From assembly GCA_046597185.1 (NCBI GenBank), contig JBKJLF010000418.1, positions 1 to 7,801 on the forward strand: a DNA stretch of 7,801 bases, in the 5' to 3' direction. Numbering within the stretch: position 1 is the first letter of the stretch; every line of letters begins with the position of its first letter. Below are positions 6,640 to 7,801 of the stretch, one piece after another. The notes below the pieces were generated by a model that was given only the letters and a program-made list of their open reading frames with translations, did not search any database and was not told the origin of the DNA. The position numbers and the translations under genes are program-made. This DNA comes from CAMBDR01 sp046597185 (GTDB taxonomy: Bacteria; Pseudomonadota; Gammaproteobacteria; Burkholderiales; Burkholderiaceae_D).

Positions 6640-7801
6640 CTACAAATCGCCAATCATGATGCTATCGGGCTGGGCACTTGCATGCAAGCGCTTTGCGCAA
6701 TACTTGAACAATTCCTCTACCGACACCTTTATGCTGCTATGCAGCATAATATGCGCTTGCAGATGCATCATCCCCTCGCCATCGGGTTCGGCCACGACTT
6801 TGGCCAAGGCCACTGCCGGGTGTTCAAACAAGACTTCTTCGATTTGCCGAGGAAACACGCAATGACCGCTGCGGATTAACATATTGCTCTTTCGATCAAT
6901 CAAAGTACAAAAACCATCTTCATCGGCACTCACCATATCGCCAGTCGCCAGCCAACCGTCTTGCAGCCGTTCGGCATTGAGTCGTGCGATTCGTTGCGCC
7001 TGTTCCGGCGGCAAACCGTCCGGCAAATCGTAACCGGAAAATACTTGCGGTCCGCGTATCCATAATTCGCCAATTTGATCCGGTGCCACCAACTCCCCGG
7101 TTTGCACATCTCTTACCTGGATTTCGGTATCGGGCAAGGGCAAACCGACCACACCACTTTGCCGCCGTGCCGCCAGCGGCATGGCCAACACGCCGGCCGA
7201 GGCTTCGCTCAAACCATAGGCTTCCACCAGGCGACCACGGGTAATACGTTCAAATTTCTCGCGAATTTCTCGGGCTAAAGGCGAGCCGCTGACAGCGCAA
7301 ACCCGTATCGACGCCAAACCAAAATTACGCACATCCGGCTCATGACTTAGTTGATGCACCATCTTGGGCGTGGTCGGAAAATAGGTTGGATGCTGGCGTT
7401 GCACAGTACGCAAAATTTGGCGCAAATCCTGGCTCGGCAATAAAATCAATGTTGCCCCCAGGTACACGCCCAAATGTACCAGACAAGTTAATCCATAAGC
7501 CGAGGATAAGGGCTGTTGCGCCAAAAACCGTTCATCACCAGGGCGCGACTCCGGCAACCAATGGCGCAATTGCAAGGCATTGGCGGCGAGCTGGCTATGG
7601 GTCAGCGGTACTGGTAAGGCCGTCCCCGTAATGCCATAGGTGTAGACTTTTGCCGCCACTTGATTAACATCCAGTGCAATATCGGGCGGAAACAAGCGCG
7701 CGTTACGAATCACATCGCTAAAACGCGAAAAACGCCGATCATGGTGACGCTGGCTTTTGGTAAACCAGGGCAATAAATGGCCATCCTGCACATGGTGCAG
7801 C
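6640..7801 (-). CDS. FadD-like AMP-binding protein with degenerate catalytic motifs (5' end outside window)
   Basis: The reading frame is open to the right edge; upstream of a GTG at 7791 it continues with His, His and Leu codons, so the start lies outside. Numbering from that GTG, it aligns along its length with the neighbouring FadD from the region before the P-loop onward. Retained features are LTHSQL (63-68), AYGLSEAS (191-198), GELWIRGPQVFSGY (241-254), TGD (283-285) and DRKSNMLIRSG (299-309). Two catalytic elements are lost. The P-loop reads YTYGITGTALPV (50-61) where FadD has YTGGTTGVSKGA, so the Gly/Thr-rich pattern and the Lys are gone without any length change. The protein ends at ...SIMIGDL and TAG, before the LPKxxxGK motif with the catalytic lysine. 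The conserved Asn of GFNVYP is Cys here. There is no internal stop or frameshift, so it may be an expressed pseudoenzyme, a variant-specificity enzyme, or an early pseudogene. Weak ligase activity is doubtful. Confidence 0.85.
   Translation of the reverse strand, partial: LHHVQDGHLLPWFTKSQRHHDRRFSRFSDVIRNARLFPPDIALDVNQVAAKVYTYGITGTALPVPLTHSQLAANALQLRHWLPESRPGDERFLAQQPLSSAYGLTCLVHLGVYLGATLILLPSQDLRQILRTVQRQHPTYFPTTPKMVHQLSHEPDVRNFGLASIRVCAVSGSPLAREIREKFERITRGRLVEAYGLSEASAGVLAMPLAARRQSGVVGLPLPDTEIQVRDVQTGELVAPDQIGELWIRGPQVFSGYDLPDGLPPEQAQRIARLNAERLQDGWLATGDMVSADEDGFCTLIDRKSNMLIRSGHCVFPRQIEEVLFEHPAVALAKVVAEPDGEGMMHLQAHIMLHSSIKVSVEELFKYCAKRLHASAQPDSIMIGDL

Larger units (their letters stand above)
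6546..6654. repeat. 9-bp direct repeat, 100-bp spacing, between the fadD-like gene and fadD
   Basis: ATCGCCAAT occurs at 6546-6554 and again at 6646-6654 on the plus strand. The right copy encodes the Ile-Gly-Asp near the end of the upstream fadD-like gene, three bases before its TAG stop. The segment between the copies is AT-rich compared with both flanking genes. The match does not extend beyond 9 bp, and I find no clear terminal inverted repeats just inside it, so a mobile-element origin is only a possibility. A repeat this short can arise by chance. Confidence 0.35.

Noticed and set aside
7609..7644. A frameshift as the cause of the paralog's altered P-loop
   Set aside because: The segment has the same length as in FadD and the flanking YT and LTH residues stay in frame, so the changes are substitutions.

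Overview
The window looks like ordinary chromosomal DNA from a betaproteobacterium, possibly in or near the Neisseriales. The evidence is the set and order of genes: a FadD-type acyl-CoA ligase, a CcsA/YpjD-type membrane protein, a PP0621-type small protein, then pilS, pilR and ampD. Base composition is moderate, with an AT-rich patch at about 6500-6640. I cannot name a genus. Every gene I can support lies on the minus strand, so transcription runs from high to low coordinates. I saw no tRNA, rRNA, CRISPR array, insertion sequence or prophage gene.

Right-hand part (4818-7801), fatty-acid activation: two FadD-family proteins in tandem. The upstream one (6640 to the right edge, N-terminus outside the window) has a damaged ATP-binding loop and stops before the C-terminal catalytic lysine motif. 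It is probably a pseudoenzyme or a decaying paralog. The downstream one (4818-6497) is a complete fadD with all the expected motifs. The 142-bp AT-rich gap between them holds a candidate promoter, an imperfect dyad lying over it, and a 9-bp direct repeat spaced exactly 100 bp apart. A rho-independent terminator at about 4710-4752 ends the fadD unit.

Left-hand part (1-4682), envelope and pilus regulation: five tightly packed genes, probably one operon. The first is a CcsA/YpjD-type multi-pass membrane protein. A 72-residue membrane-anchored zinc-ribbon protein follows (ATGA overlap), then the sensor kinase PilS (12-bp gap), the sigma-54 activator PilR (3-bp gap), and AmpD (ATGA overlap, cut by the left edge). 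PilS/PilR normally controls type IV pilin transcription. AmpD recycles cell-wall muropeptides. The packing suggests the levels of these proteins are tied together.

I found no convincing new multi-gene system. The item most worth a second look is the FadD paralog with degenerate catalytic motifs, together with the structured gap between it and fadD.
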